From JBAZDC01 sp041654595 (lineage in GTDB: Bacteria; Pseudomonadota; Gammaproteobacteria; Burkholderiales; Burkholderiaceae_B): 22,423 bases of DNA. The first letter of the stretch is position 1. Every line of letters starts with the position of its first letter. The stretch spans positions 1-22,423 of the forward strand of contig CAZKBT010000049.1 in the NCBI GenBank assembly GCA_964551305.1, in the 5' to 3' direction. The position numbers and the translations under genes are program-made. The notes under the pieces are model-generated. The model had not been told where the DNA came from. It searched no databases and worked only from the letters and a program-made list of their open reading frames with translations. Of this stretch, positions 1-9,685 are shown piece by piece.

Positions 1-751
1 CGTCCAGGATGATGAAAGCATGGTTCAGGGTCCGGCCCCGCATATAGGCCAGCGGCGCGATTTCGATGGTCTGTTTTTCGAACAGGCGCTGGACCCGCTC
101 GAAGCCCATCAGGTCGTACAGGGCGTCGTACAGGGGCCGCAGATATGGATCGACTTTTTGCACCAGGTCGCCGGGCAGAAAGCCCAGGCGCTCGCCGGCC
201 TCGACGGCGGGGCGGGTGAGGACCAGCCGCTGCACGGATTCCCGCTCGAGCGCATCGATGGCGCAGGCCACGGCCAGCCAGGTCTTGCCCGTGCCGGCGG
301 GGCCGACGCCGAATGTGATGTCGTGTTGCAGGATGTTGTTCAGGTAGTCGCGTTGCCTGGGGGTGCGGGGTCGCAAGTCCGAGCGACGCGTGCGCAGGTT
401 CAGGCTTTGGTCGTCGACCGGGGGCAACTCCGTGGCGTGGGCCGCATCGTCGGGCGAGCCCTTGCCAGGCAGGCGCCCCACGCCCATTTCCACCAACCCC
501 AGCTGGATGTCGTCGACGGAGAGGGGCGCTTGCGCCGCGCGCAGATGAAACCATTCGATGGCATGGGCGGCGGCCTGGGCCTGCTCGCCTTTCAGCGAAA
601 TGGTGCCGCCGCGCCGGTTCAACCCCACGTCCCAGCTATTGGCAATCTGCTTCAAATTGCCATCCAGCGGGCCGCAGAGATTGGCCAGTTGCTTGTTGTC
701 GCCTTGCAGCTTGAGCGTGACGGTGGTTTTCGATTTGGCGGTGCTTGTCAT
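1..751 (-). CDS. phoH: PhoH-family ATPase (YbeZ-like), 3' end cut by window
   Basis: This is the first 250 residues of a PhoH-like P-loop ATPase; the rest lies beyond base 1. The N-terminal part (residues 1-90) looks like the KH-like region of this family. The Walker A motif GPAGTGKT is at about residues 150-157, and the window ends inside Walker B, right after HAFIILD. The family is thought to act in RNA metabolism and ribosome-related work together with YbeY, and in many proteobacteria the order is miaB-phoH-ybeY. The ATG at 749-751 overlaps the miaB stop in an ATGA, so translation is probably coupled and both sit on one transcript. Family assignment is secure. The substrate cannot be told from sequence. 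Confidence 0.93.
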   Translation of the reverse strand, partial: MTSTAKSKTTVTLKLQGDNKQLANLCGPLDGNLKQIANSWDVGLNRRGGTISLKGEQAQAAAHAIEWFHLRAAQAPLSVDDIQLGLVEMGVGRLPGKGSPDDAAHATELPPVDDQSLNLRTRRSDLRPRTPRQRDYLNNILQHDITFGVGPAGTGKTWLAVACAIDALERESVQRLVLTRPAVEAGERLGFLPGDLVQKVDPYLRPLYDALYDLMGFERVQRLFEKQTIEIAPLAYMRGRTLNHAFIILD

Positions 752-2217
752 GCGCGGTTCCCGGGCGCGTCGCCATGGATGACGGCTTCGCCCTTGAGGG
801 TGTTGGTATTGGTGCCGGTGATGCGGACGTCGACCATCTGGCCCAGCAGGCGGGCCGGGCCGGTGAAATTCACGATGCGGTTGTTTTCGGTGCGTCCGGA
901 CAATTCGTTTGGATCGCGTTTCGACGGTTTCTCGACCAGCAGGCGCTGCATGGAGCCGACCATGGCTTCGCTGATGGCAGCCGCCTGCCGGTTGACCAGC
1001 GCTTGCAGGCGTTGCAGGCGCTCCAGCTTGACTTCCTTGGGCGTGTCGTCGTGCAGGTCGGCGGCCGGCGTGCCGGGCCGGCGCGAATAGACGAAGGAAA
1101 AGGATTGGTCGAAACCCACGTCGCGTATGAGGTCCAGCGTTTTCTGGAAATCTTCCTCGGTCTCGCCCGGAAATCCGACGATGAAGTCCGAGGACAGTGT
1201 CATGTCGGGGCGGGCGGCGCGCAGCCGACGTACGATGGATTTGAATTCCAGTGCGGTATAGCCCCGCTTCATGGCGGCCAATATGCGGTCGCTGCCGGCC
1301 TGGACCGGCAGATGCAGGAACGGGACAAGCTTGGGGAGGTTGCCGTGCGCCGCGATCAAGCGGGAGGTCATTTCCTTGGGATGGGAGGTCGTGTAGCGGA
1401 TGCGTTCGATGCCCGGAATGTCATGCACGTACTCCAGCAGCATGGCGAAATCAGCGATTTCTCCGCTGTCGCCCACGGCGCCCCGGTAGGCATTGACGTT
1501 TTGGCCCAGCAGAGTGACTTCCTTGACGCCCTGGTCCGCCAGATCGGAGATTTCGACGAGGACGTCTTCGAACGGCCGCGACATTTCGGGGCCGCGGGTG
1601 TAAGGCACCACACAGAAACTGCAATATTTGCTGCAGCCTTCCATGATCGATACGAAAGCCGAGGGGCCGTCGATGCGGGCCGGCGGCATCGCGTCGAATT
1701 TTTCGATTTCCGGAAAACTGATGTCGACCTGGGCCGTGCCCGATTCGCGCCGCTTGGCGATCAGAGTGGGCAGGCGGTGCAGGGTCTGCGGTCCGAACAC
1801 GACGTCGACGAAGGGGGCGCGCTTGACGATGGCATCGCCTTCCTGGCTGGCTACGCAGCCGCCCACGCCGATCACCAGGTCGGGATTGCGTTCTTTCAGA
1901 TGACGCACGCGTCCCAGGTCGGAGAATACTTTTTCCTGCGCTTTTTCACGGACCGAGCAGGTATTGAACAGGATGATGTCGGCTTCGTCCGGATTCTGCG
2001 TCAGCTCGAGCGCATGGCCTTCGCTCAGCACGTCGGCCATTTTGTCCGAATCGTATTCGTTCATCTGGCAGCCGAACGTGCGGATGAAAAGTTTGCGGGA
2101 AGGCTTGCCCGGTTCGTGCCTGGCAGCAGTAGGCGTGTCGGGGGAACGGGCCGCGGCGGAGGCGGCGTCGGCGGCGGGCGCGGTTGCGCCGGCGCGCTTG
2201 AGAGTGGTTTCTTGCAT
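748..2217 (-). CDS. miaB: tRNA-2-methylthio-N6-dimethylallyladenosine synthase MiaB
   Basis: A radical-SAM methylthiotransferase of 489 residues that converts i6A37 to ms2i6A37 in tRNAs reading UNN codons. The N-terminal UPF0004 domain carries the three cysteines for the auxiliary [4Fe-4S] cluster at C50 (FGCQMN), C87 (NTCSVRE) and C121 (GGCVA). The radical-SAM cluster motif CSKYCSFC is at residues 195-202, and a TRAM-like RNA-binding region occupies about the last 65 residues. An Ala-rich stretch of about 40 residues precedes the conserved KLFIRTFGCQMN start; no in-frame ATG lies between them, so the extension is probably real. No clear Shine-Dalgarno precedes the ATG. It overlaps phoH downstream by four bases. 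A TACAAT box lies 54-59 bases upstream. Confidence 0.97.
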   Translation of the reverse strand: MQETTLKRAGATAPAADAASAAARSPDTPTAARHEPGKPSRKLFIRTFGCQMNEYDSDKMADVLSEGHALELTQNPDEADIILFNTCSVREKAQEKVFSDLGRVRHLKERNPDLVIGVGGCVASQEGDAIVKRAPFVDVVFGPQTLHRLPTLIAKRRESGTAQVDISFPEIEKFDAMPPARIDGPSAFVSIMEGCSKYCSFCVVPYTRGPEMSRPFEDVLVEISDLADQGVKEVTLLGQNVNAYRGAVGDSGEIADFAMLLEYVHDIPGIERIRYTTSHPKEMTSRLIAAHGNLPKLVPFLHLPVQAGSDRILAAMKRGYTALEFKSIVRRLRAARPDMTLSSDFIVGFPGETEEDFQKTLDLIRDVGFDQSFSFVYSRRPGTPAADLHDDTPKEVKLERLQRLQALVNRQAAAISEAMVGSMQRLLVEKPSKRDPNELSGRTENNRIVNFTGPARLLGQMVDVRITGTNTNTLKGEAVIHGDAPGNRA

Positions 2218-2270
2218 ACGAGTCGCCGTGACGGGTTTATATCCCGGGGGCTGGAAATTGGAAAGAGACT

Positions 2271-2276
2271 ATTGTA
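2271..2276 (-). promoter_or_regulatory. candidate -10 box (TACAAT) upstream of miaB
   Basis: On the minus strand this reads CGC-TACAAT-A and lies 54-59 bases before the miaB ATG, in the 203-bp secF-miaB gap. I found no convincing -35 hexamer 16-18 bases upstream. The same ten bases (CGCTACAATA) occur upstream of yajC. This could be an internal promoter separating miaB-phoH from the sec genes, but it rests on one hexamer. Confidence 0.3.
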
Positions 2277-2358
2277 GCGTGCGCCGCGGGGGATTCCCGC
2301 TTCGCCGACGAGGAAGGCACGGGCGGTTTGGGCGGCTTGCCGCGTGGCGCCCGGCGGA

Positions 2359-2412
2359 CCGGCGCATGGCGCCGGCCTGATTCGGGCGGCCGGACACGGA
2401 TGGCGTCCGGCC
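2359..2412 (-). repeat. two GC-rich hairpins in the secF-miaB gap
   Basis: Two perfect inverted repeats lie just after the secF stop codon. One has 8-bp arms at 2388-2395 and 2405-2412 with a 9-base loop. The other has 7-bp arms at 2359-2365 and 2369-2375 with a 3-base loop. Neither is followed by a U-tract in the direction of transcription, so they are weak candidates for intrinsic termination. They could instead protect the secF 3' end or slow the polymerase. Confidence 0.4.
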
Positions 2413-2420
2413 TTGGCGCA

Positions 2421-3356
2421 TCAAAGAATTTCCTGGGCGGGGTCTTCTTTCTTGATCGGCTTGACCAGGTCTTCGCGCTTCACGCCCAGCCACATGGCGA
2501 TGGCGGCGGCGACGAACACGGACGAATAGATGCCGAACCAGATGCCGATCGTCAGCGCAAGCGAGAAATAATGCAGCGTGGGGCCGCCGAAGAACAGCAT
2601 GGACAGCACCATCATCTGGGTGGAGCCGTGCGTGATGACGGTGCGGGAAATGGTCTGGGTAATGGCGCTGTTGATGATTTCCTGCACCGAGGCTTTGCGC
2701 TGCTTTCGGAAGTTTTCCCGGATGCGGTCCATGATGACGACCGATTCGTTCACGGAATAGCCCAATACCGCCAGGACCCCGGCCAGCACCGCCAGCGAGA
2801 ACTCCCATTGGAAAAAGGCGAAGAAGCCGAGGATGATCACCACGTCGTGCAGGTTGGCGACGACGCCGGCCAGCGCGAACTTCCATTCGAAGCGAAAGCC
2901 CAGGTAAAGCATGATGCCGATGACCACGAACAGCAGCGCCATCAGGCCGTTGTGCATCAGTTCTTCGCCGATCTGCGGGCCCACGAACTCCACTCGACGC
3001 AATTCGACGTCCGCCACCTGGGCCTTGAGGGCCTTGAACACGGTATCGCTCTGCGTCGCCGAGTTCTCGCCGTCGCGTATGGGCAGGCGGATCATGATGT
3101 CTTGAGACGTGCCGAAGTTCTGGACCTGGAAATCGCTATAGCCCAGCTCATTGATGGCATTGCGGATTTCATCGACCTGGGCGGCTTGCTGGTAGTGGAC
3201 TTCCATCACCGTTCCGCCGGTGAATTCGATCGACAGGTGGAAGCCGCGCGTGACGATGAAAAAGACCGCCAGCAGGAAGGTGACCAGACTGATCAGGTTA
3301 AGCACCAGCGCATGGCGCATGAACGGGATGGTGCGGTGGATGCGGAAAAATTCCAT
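2421..3356 (-). CDS. secF: protein translocase subunit SecF
   Basis: An inner-membrane protein of 311 residues and usual SecF length. With SecD it uses the proton-motive force to help complete protein export through SecYEG. The first membrane segment is about residues 15-36, followed by the conserved EFTGG at 44-48, then a periplasmic domain to about residue 133. A block of five more membrane segments follows and contains the family signature GYSVNESVVIMDRIREN at 199-215. The ATG is preceded by an AGAAAG ribosome binding site. It follows secD after 76 bp on the same strand. A 10-bp hairpin lies in that gap, about 30 bases before the start codon. Confidence 0.97.
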   Translation of the reverse strand: MEFFRIHRTIPFMRHALVLNLISLVTFLLAVFFIVTRGFHLSIEFTGGTVMEVHYQQAAQVDEIRNAINELGYSDFQVQNFGTSQDIMIRLPIRDGENSATQSDTVFKALKAQVADVELRRVEFVGPQIGEELMHNGLMALLFVVIGIMLYLGFRFEWKFALAGVVANLHDVVIILGFFAFFQWEFSLAVLAGVLAVLGYSVNESVVIMDRIRENFRKQRKASVQEIINSAITQTISRTVITHGSTQMMVLSMLFFGGPTLHYFSLALTIGIWFGIYSSVFVAAAIAMWLGVKREDLVKPIKKEDPAQEIL

Positions 3357-3386
3357 GTTTCTTTCTAGCCTGAAGTAAGATTTTCA

Positions 3387-3410
3387 GGCGGCATCGGTCA
3401 CGATGCCGCC
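3387..3410 (-). repeat. strong hairpin between secD and secF
   Basis: The arms GGCGGCATCG (3387-3396) and CGATGCCGCC (3401-3410) pair perfectly over 10 bp around a 4-base loop. On the minus-strand transcript it lies after the secD stop and about 30 bases before the secF ATG. What follows is TGAAAATCTT, not a continuous U-tract, so full termination is unlikely. It may act as an mRNA stability, processing or partial-attenuation element. Confidence 0.6.
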
Positions 3411-3432
3411 AAGGGCGCGGCAAGCGAGGCGT

Positions 3433-5304
3433 TTATTCCTTCGGCTTCCATATCTGGCCGATGGAGATCGATTGCAGCTTGCGGCGGCGCCCGTACCAGA
3501 GGTTGGCCAGGCCGCGCACGCCCACCACCGACGAGAACATCGACGTCAGGATGCCGATGCAATGCACGACGGCAAAACCCCGGATCGGCCCCGTTCCGAA
3601 CGCCAGCAACGCGACCCCCACGATCAGGGTCGTGAGGTTGGAGTCGAGAATCGTGCCCCAGGCGCGTTCGAACCCCAGATGTATCGCCTGCTGCGGCGAG
3701 GCGCCCGCCCGCAACTCCTCGCGTATGCGTTCGTTGATCAGCACGTTGGCGTCGATGGCCATGCCCAGCGTCAGGGCGATGGCGGCGATGCCCGGCAAGG
3801 TGAGGGTGGCCTGCAGCATCGAGAGCACGGCCAGCAGCAGCAACACGTTGAATGCCAGTCCCAGCGTCGAGAAAATGCCGAACAGGTGGTAATAGAGGAT
3901 GATGAAGACGGCGATGGCGATGAAGCCATAGAGCGTGGAGTAAAAGCCCTTGGCGATGTTGTCCGCACCCAGGCTTGGGCCTATGGTGCGCTCTTCGATG
4001 ATGTTCATCGGCGCGGCCAACGCTCCGGCGCGCAGCAGCAATGCCGTGTCGGCGGCTTCCTGGGCCGTCATGCTGCCGGTGATCTGCACTTGGCCGCCGG
4101 GAATCTCGGAGCGGATGACGGGGGCGGTGACCACTTCGCCCTTGTTGTTCTCGAACAGGACGATCGCCATGCGTTTGTTGATGTTGTTGCGCGTGACGTC
4201 GCGGAAAATGCGCGAGCCTTTGGAGTCCAGCGTCAGGTTGACGGAAGGCTGCTGAGTCTGCTGGTCGCGGCCGGGTTGGGCGTCCTGTAGGTTCTCACCC
4301 GTCAGGATGACCTGGCGGCGCAGCAGCAGCGGACGGCCGTCCCGGTCTTCGTAGCGCTCTAGCCCAAAGGGCACCGCGCCGCTGCGCAATGCAGCCGTCG
4401 CGGTGGGCGAGTCGTCCACCATGCGGATTTCCAGCGTGGCGGTGCGGCCCAGGATTTCCTTGGCCTTGGCGACGTCTTGCACGCCGGGCAGCTGGACGAC
4501 GATGCGATCCGCGCCTTGTTGCTGGATGACGGGCTCGGCGACGCCCAGTTCGTTGATCCGGTTGTGCAGCGTCGTGATGTTGCGCGACAGGGCGCTGGTC
4601 TGGACCTGCGTGATGGCGGCGTCCGTCAGGCGTGCGTTCAGGGCGAACTGGCCGCCGCTCTGGCTGCCGTTGATGAACTGCATGTCGGGCAGGGCGCGGC
4701 GCAAGGCGGTGGCGGCTTCGTCGCGCGCCTGGGCCGAGCTGAAGGTGGCGACGATGGAAAGATCGCTGCGCTCGACGCCGATGCTCTCCAGCTTGGCGTC
4801 GCGCAGCGTCGTGCGCACATCGTTGGTAAGCGAGTCGTAGCGGCTGACCAGCGCGCCGTGCATGTCGACCTGCAGCAGGAAGTGCACGCCGCCGCGCAGA
4901 TCCAGGCCCAAGTACATGGGGTGCGCCCCCAGCGCGGTCAGCCAGTTGGGCGACGCGGGCATCAGGTTCAAGGCGACGGTGTAGCCGGGGTCGGAGGGGT
5001 CGGGGTTCAGGGATTTTTCGATCAGGTCCTTGGCTTTCAACTGGACGTCCGTCGAGTCGAAGCGAACGCGAATCGCACCCACCGGGCCGTTCTGTTCGAA
5101 CACCGCCCCCGTGGGGTGGATGTCATTGCGCGACAGCAGATCCTGGACGGCTTCCAGTACCGAATGGTCGATCTTCACCGTGGATTTCGCGCCGGCGACC
5201 TGCACGGCGGGCGATTCTCCGTAGAAGTTCGGCAAGGTGTAGAGCAAGCCTATGACCAGGGCAGCCAGCAGAGTCAGGTATTTCCAGATGGGGTAGCGAT
5301 TCAT
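3433..5304 (-). CDS. secD: protein translocase subunit SecD
   Basis: The larger SecDF subunit, 623 residues, close to the E. coli size. The first membrane segment is about residues 7-25. The signature GLDLRGGVHFLLQV is at 133-146, followed by the long periplasmic P1 region. The C-terminal five-segment membrane block starts near residue 453 and holds the GMAIDANVLINERIREE motif at 514-530, whose acidic residue D518 is in the region linked to proton flow. The ATG at 5302-5304 has only a weak ribosome binding site. It sits between yajC (96 bp upstream) and secF (76 bp downstream), the usual order. Nothing looks broken. Confidence 0.97.
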   Translation of the reverse strand: MNRYPIWKYLTLLAALVIGLLYTLPNFYGESPAVQVAGAKSTVKIDHSVLEAVQDLLSRNDIHPTGAVFEQNGPVGAIRVRFDSTDVQLKAKDLIEKSLNPDPSDPGYTVALNLMPASPNWLTALGAHPMYLGLDLRGGVHFLLQVDMHGALVSRYDSLTNDVRTTLRDAKLESIGVERSDLSIVATFSSAQARDEAATALRRALPDMQFINGSQSGGQFALNARLTDAAITQVQTSALSRNITTLHNRINELGVAEPVIQQQGADRIVVQLPGVQDVAKAKEILGRTATLEIRMVDDSPTATAALRSGAVPFGLERYEDRDGRPLLLRRQVILTGENLQDAQPGRDQQTQQPSVNLTLDSKGSRIFRDVTRNNINKRMAIVLFENNKGEVVTAPVIRSEIPGGQVQITGSMTAQEAADTALLLRAGALAAPMNIIEERTIGPSLGADNIAKGFYSTLYGFIAIAVFIILYYHLFGIFSTLGLAFNVLLLLAVLSMLQATLTLPGIAAIALTLGMAIDANVLINERIREELRAGASPQQAIHLGFERAWGTILDSNLTTLIVGVALLAFGTGPIRGFAVVHCIGILTSMFSSVVGVRGLANLWYGRRRKLQSISIGQIWKPKE

Positions 5305-5351
5305 TGTCAGTCAGCAGGCGAAAGCGGAAAGGACGATCCATGGGTCCGGAT

Positions 5352-5370
5352 GCCGCGCGGCGGGCGCGGC
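5352..5370 (-). repeat. GC-only hairpin between yajC and secD
   Basis: The arms GCCGCGC (5352-5358) and GCGCGGC (5364-5370) pair over 7 bp around a 5-base loop in the 96-bp yajC-secD gap. No U-tract follows on the minus strand. In so GC-rich a genome a 7-bp GC stem can arise by chance. It is noted because the next two gaps also carry hairpins. Confidence 0.35.
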
Positions 5371-5400
5371 GTGGGCTCCAGGCCCCGGCACGTGCGGAAA

Positions 5401-5742
5401 CTACAGCGCCTTGATCGTGCCTTTGGGCAGGATGGATGCGATCGCGGTGCGTTGCAGGATGACTTCGACCGGCTTGTCGGCCAGCATGCCGACTTCGATG
5501 GTGATGTAGCTGTCGCTGACTTTCGTCACTTTGCCGAGCATGCCGCCGGAGGTGATGAGCTCGTCGCCTTTGGCGACGGCGGAAACCATGTTGCGGTGTT
5601 CTTTCTGGCGCTTCATCTGAGGGCGGATCATCAGGAAGTACAGAATGACGAACATCAGGATGATGGGCAGCATGCCCATCAAGGCGTTTTCGCCGCCCGC
5701 GGCTTGGGCGGTGATCAGTGTCAAGGTGTCAATGGCAGACAT
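5401..5742 (-). CDS. yajC: preprotein translocase accessory subunit YajC
   Basis: A small single-pass inner-membrane protein of 113 residues that associates with SecDF. A hydrophobic segment at about residues 22-40 is followed by the conserved basic stretch RPQMKRQKEHRNM, then a compact cytoplasmic domain with KGDELITSGGMLGKV, typical of the family. An AGGAG ribosome binding site lies about 10 bases before the ATG. It is located between tgt and secD, the standard queA-tgt-yajC-secD-secF arrangement of proteobacteria. Confidence 0.96.
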   Translation of the reverse strand: MSAIDTLTLITAQAAGGENALMGMLPIILMFVILYFLMIRPQMKRQKEHRNMVSAVAKGDELITSGGMLGKVTKVSDSYITIEVGMLADKPVEVILQRTAIASILPKGTIKAL

Positions 5743-5789
5743 GCTTTCGTGCTCCTGAAAGGGTAGTGGGATTTTCTAATTAACTCATT

Positions 5790-5795
5790 ATTGTA
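5790..5795 (-). promoter_or_regulatory. candidate -10 box (TACAAT) upstream of yajC
   Basis: This minus-strand box is within CGCTACAATA, 48-53 bases before the yajC ATG in the 65-bp tgt-yajC gap. No good -35 is visible at normal spacing. It could let yajC-secD-secF be transcribed apart from queA-tgt. Confidence 0.3.
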
Positions 5796-5807
5796 GCGAC
5801 ATATGGT

Positions 5808-6940
<1,133 letters not shown>

Positions 6941-6944
<4 letters not shown>

Positions 6945-7987
6945 GGTTTTTCTTGGGAAGATTCGATGAACATCGCGTCGCCATAGCTGAAGAAGCGATA
7001 GCGCTGCCGGGTCGCGTGCGTGTAGGCGCGCCGGATGGCCTCTTGGCCCGCCAGCGCCGACACGAGCATGAGCAGGGTCGATTGCGGCAGGTGGAAGTTG
7101 GTGATCAGCGCGTCGACCCAGGCATAGACATAGCCGGGCGTGATGAAAAGCCGCGTATCGCCCCGGCAGTCCCGGCCGGGCTGCGGATTCATGGCCGCGG
7201 CGGATTCCAGAGCGCGCACGCTGGTCGTGCCCACCGCGATCACGCGTCCGCCCGCTTCGCGGGTCGCATGTATCTTGCGTATGACGTCGCCGGGCACGTG
7301 AAAGTATTCCTTGTGCATCACGTGCTCGTTCAGATTCTGGACGCGCACCGGCTGGAAGGTTCCCGCACCCACGTGCAAGGTGACGAAGGCTTCCTGCACG
7401 CCGTCGGCCGCCAGGCGCTCGAGCATGGCCTGGTCGAAGTGCAGGCCGGCCGTCGGCGCGGCGACGGCGCCGGGCTGTTCGGCATAGACCGTCTGGTAGC
7501 GTTCGTCGTCGTCCTGGCTGGGAGCGTGGGTGATGTAGGGCGGCAGCGGCGTGGAACCGTATTGCTCGAGCAGGTCCAGCACCGGAGCGGGAAACGTCAG
7601 CGCAAACAGGGAATCCTCGCGGCCGTCGACCGTCGCATCGAACGCATCGGCCAGCCGCAGGACGCCGCCCGGCTTGGGCGACTTGCTGGCCTTGACGTGC
7701 GCCAGCGCCGTGTGCGCGCCCGTGACGCGCTCGATCAGGACTTCCACCTTGCCGCCGCTGAGCTTGCGGCCGAGCAGGCGCGCCTTGATGACGCGGGTAT
7801 TGTTGAATACCAGCAGGTCTCCGCGGCGCAGCAGGCTTCTCAGGTCCTTGAACTGTCTGTCGTGCAGGTCGCCGCCGCGGGTCAAGTGCAGGAGCCGGCT
7901 GGCGTCCCGCCTTTGCGCGGGGAATTGGGCGATGAGTTCTTCGGGAAGTTCGTAGTCGAACTGGGAAAGATGTAAATCAGGGGTCAC
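6941..7987 (-). CDS. queA: S-adenosylmethionine:tRNA ribosyltransferase-isomerase QueA
   Basis: It transfers the ribosyl part of SAM to preQ1-tRNA to make epoxyqueuosine, directly after Tgt. The conserved start FDYELPEELIAQFPAQRRD lies nine residues after a GTG at 7985-7987, preceded by GAAAG about 8 bases upstream. I chose that GTG, which gives 348 residues, a normal length. An in-frame ATG at 8035 would add 16 residues that do not resemble the family. Conserved blocks include RLLHLTRGG near the N-terminus, the GAVAAPTAGLHFD region and the late VDALITNFHLPQSTLLMLVSA. It is divergent from dacB, so a promoter for this operon is expected in 7988-8155. Confidence 0.95.
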
Positions 7988-8155
7988 GCGTCGTGCTTTC
8001 TGAAAAGGATGCGGCGGCCGGTTTTCTCGCCGCATATCGATCTGGATGTTGGCGCTATTTTACGCATTAGTCCGCTTTTTCCGGGAAAAGTCCGGCCAGC
8101 GCGGCTCGTCTTTGGTTTATGCTGGCAATTTTCCCGCGGTTCTGAGAGAAGAAAC

Positions 8156-9619
8156 ATGATCAGCCCCCACACCGGATCATCCCTGTTGGCCATGAGCGCG
8201 GCGACCCGCCGCCTTGCGGCTCGCCTGCTCGTCCTTTGCCTTCTGGCGGCCGTCGGCATGGTCCAGGCGCAGGGCATCCCGCAGGAATTGCAGCAGGCCT
8301 GGCGCGCGACGCGCCTGCCGGAGAGCGCCTTGTCGCTGGTCGTCAAGGAGATCGACGGTCCGACACTGGCCTCGATGAATCCGGCGATCGCCCGCAACCC
8401 GGCATCGGTCATGAAAATGGTGACCACCTGGGCCGGACTGGCCGGACTCGGACCCGACTATACGTGGCGCACCACCTTTCTGGCGCAGAACGGCGGTCGC
8501 GTGGATGCGCAGGGCTCCCTGCAAGGTCCCTTGTACCTCAAGGCCGGCGGCGATCCCCTGCTGACGGTCGAGGACTTGTGGAGCTTGTTGCGCGGCTTGC
8601 GCTTGCGCGGCATCAAGAACCTGAGCGACGTCGTCGTCGACCGGTCCTTGTTCGGGGCCGTGGCCATCGATCCGGGTGCGTTCGATGCCGCGCCGGACCG
8701 GCCCTACAATGCCAGCCCCGACGCGATGATGGTGGGCCTGGGCGCGATTCGCATCGTTTTCCAGCCTGATGCCCGGGCTCGCAAGTGGGTGCCGATTATC
8801 GATCCGCCGCTGCGCGGCGTGCGCGTGAGCGGAGAGGTGCAATGGCGCGACGCCGTATGTCCCGGCTCGCCGTCGGTCGGCGCGCAGGTGTCGGGCACGG
8901 GCCGGGAAGCGATCGTGACGCTGAGCGGCTCCGCGGTCGGTTCCTGCGGCGAATTCTCGGTATATCGCCTGGCCATGACGCAGCCGGAGCATTTTTCCTC
9001 GCTCTTCAGGATGTTCTGGCGCGAGCTGGGCGGCACTATCGCCAGGGACATCAAGGACGGCCGCGTGCCCGCGGGAGCGACGCCCGTCATCTGGCACGAT
9101 TCCGACACGCTGGCCGACATGATACGGCGCATCAACAAGCAGAGTAACAACGTGATGGCGCGCACGCTGCTGCTGACCCTGGCCGCGCAACAGCGGTCGG
9201 GCGCCACCGAACAAGCGGGCGCGGCCGTGGCCATGTCGCTGCTGGGCGAGCAAGGCGTCGATACGCGGGGCTGGGTGATCGGCAACGGCTCGGGCCTGTC
9301 GCGCGAAGGAAGGTTGACCGCGTCGGGCCTGGCGGACATGCTGGACGTCGCCTGGCATTCGTCGCTGATGCCCGAGTTCATATCGTCGCTGGCGATATCC
9401 GGCGTGGACGGCACGGTGCGGCGCCGGCTGCGCGACACCAGCGCGCGGGGCATGGCCCATCTGAAAACCGGGACCTTGCGCGATTCGAGTGCGCTGGCGG
9501 GATATGTGCTGGGGGCCAGCGGGAAACGCTATGTTCTGGTCAGCATGGTCAACGACGATCGCGCGGGCGCCGTCCGCGGGTTCAATGATGCGTTGGTCGC
9601 CTGGCTCGCGGGCCGCTGA
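8156..9619 (+). CDS. dacB: D-alanyl-D-alanine carboxypeptidase/endopeptidase (PBP4 type)
   Basis: A peptidase family S13 protein of 487 residues that trims or cleaves peptide cross-links of murein in the periplasm. The start at 8156 follows a GAGAGAAG ribosome binding site; a second ATG at 8192 is possible. A signal peptide spans about residues 15-39, with a hydrophobic core around 22-36 and probable cleavage after AQA or near it. The penicillin-binding motifs are complete: SVMK (S84, K87), SNN (330-332) and KTG (437-439). The in-frame sequence upstream of 8156 lies in the intergenic region and is not included. The gene ends in a clear terminator before upp. Confidence 0.94.
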   Translation: MISPHTGSSLLAMSAATRRLAARLLVLCLLAAVGMVQAQGIPQELQQAWRATRLPESALSLVVKEIDGPTLASMNPAIARNPASVMKMVTTWAGLAGLGPDYTWRTTFLAQNGGRVDAQGSLQGPLYLKAGGDPLLTVEDLWSLLRGLRLRGIKNLSDVVVDRSLFGAVAIDPGAFDAAPDRPYNASPDAMMVGLGAIRIVFQPDARARKWVPIIDPPLRGVRVSGEVQWRDAVCPGSPSVGAQVSGTGREAIVTLSGSAVGSCGEFSVYRLAMTQPEHFSSLFRMFWRELGGTIARDIKDGRVPAGATPVIWHDSDTLADMIRRINKQSNNVMARTLLLTLAAQQRSGATEQAGAAVAMSLLGEQGVDTRGWVIGNGSGLSREGRLTASGLADMLDVAWHSSLMPEFISSLAISGVDGTVRRRLRDTSARGMAHLKTGTLRDSSALAGYVLGASGKRYVLVSMVNDDRAGAVRGFNDALVAWLAGR

Positions 9620-9622
9620 GCG

Positions 9623-9668
9623 CGGCTGCGGGGCGCCGCGTCGGGCATTGCGCGAAGCAGCCGTTTTT
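9623..9668 (+). terminator. rho-independent terminator after dacB
   Basis: The 7-bp arms CGGCTGC (9623-9629) and GCAGCCG (9657-9663) are followed at once by five T's (9664-9668). The 27-base loop is long but GC-rich and can fold further. It starts four bases after the dacB stop codon, where a terminator is expected. Confidence 0.55.
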
Positions 9669-9669
9669 C

Positions 9670-9685
9670 TGGCAGAATCAGTGCT
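9670..9685 (+). promoter_or_regulatory. sigma-54-like -24/-12 sequence upstream of upp
   Basis: TGGCAGAATCAGTGCT has GG and GC separated by exactly ten bases. It matches the sigma-54 consensus TGGCACG-N4-TTGCW at nine of twelve defined positions. The mismatches are in the -24 extension and one T of the -12 element. It lies 51-66 bases before the upp start codon. Uracil salvage is not a classic sigma-54 function, so it may be chance. Confidence 0.2.

Noticed and set aside
745..2277. Open frame of 510 codons on the plus strand across miaB
   Set aside because: Antisense to MiaB, whose metal-binding motifs are complete; low-complexity shadow frame.
4477..5766. Open frame of 429 codons on the plus strand across secD and yajC
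   Set aside because: Spans two genuine genes and their gap on the opposite strand; composition is that of a shadow frame.
8075..8090. Near-palindrome CTTTTTCCGGGAAAAG in the queA-dacB gap as an operator
   Set aside because: One mismatched pair and no recognised regulator site; too weak alone to call.
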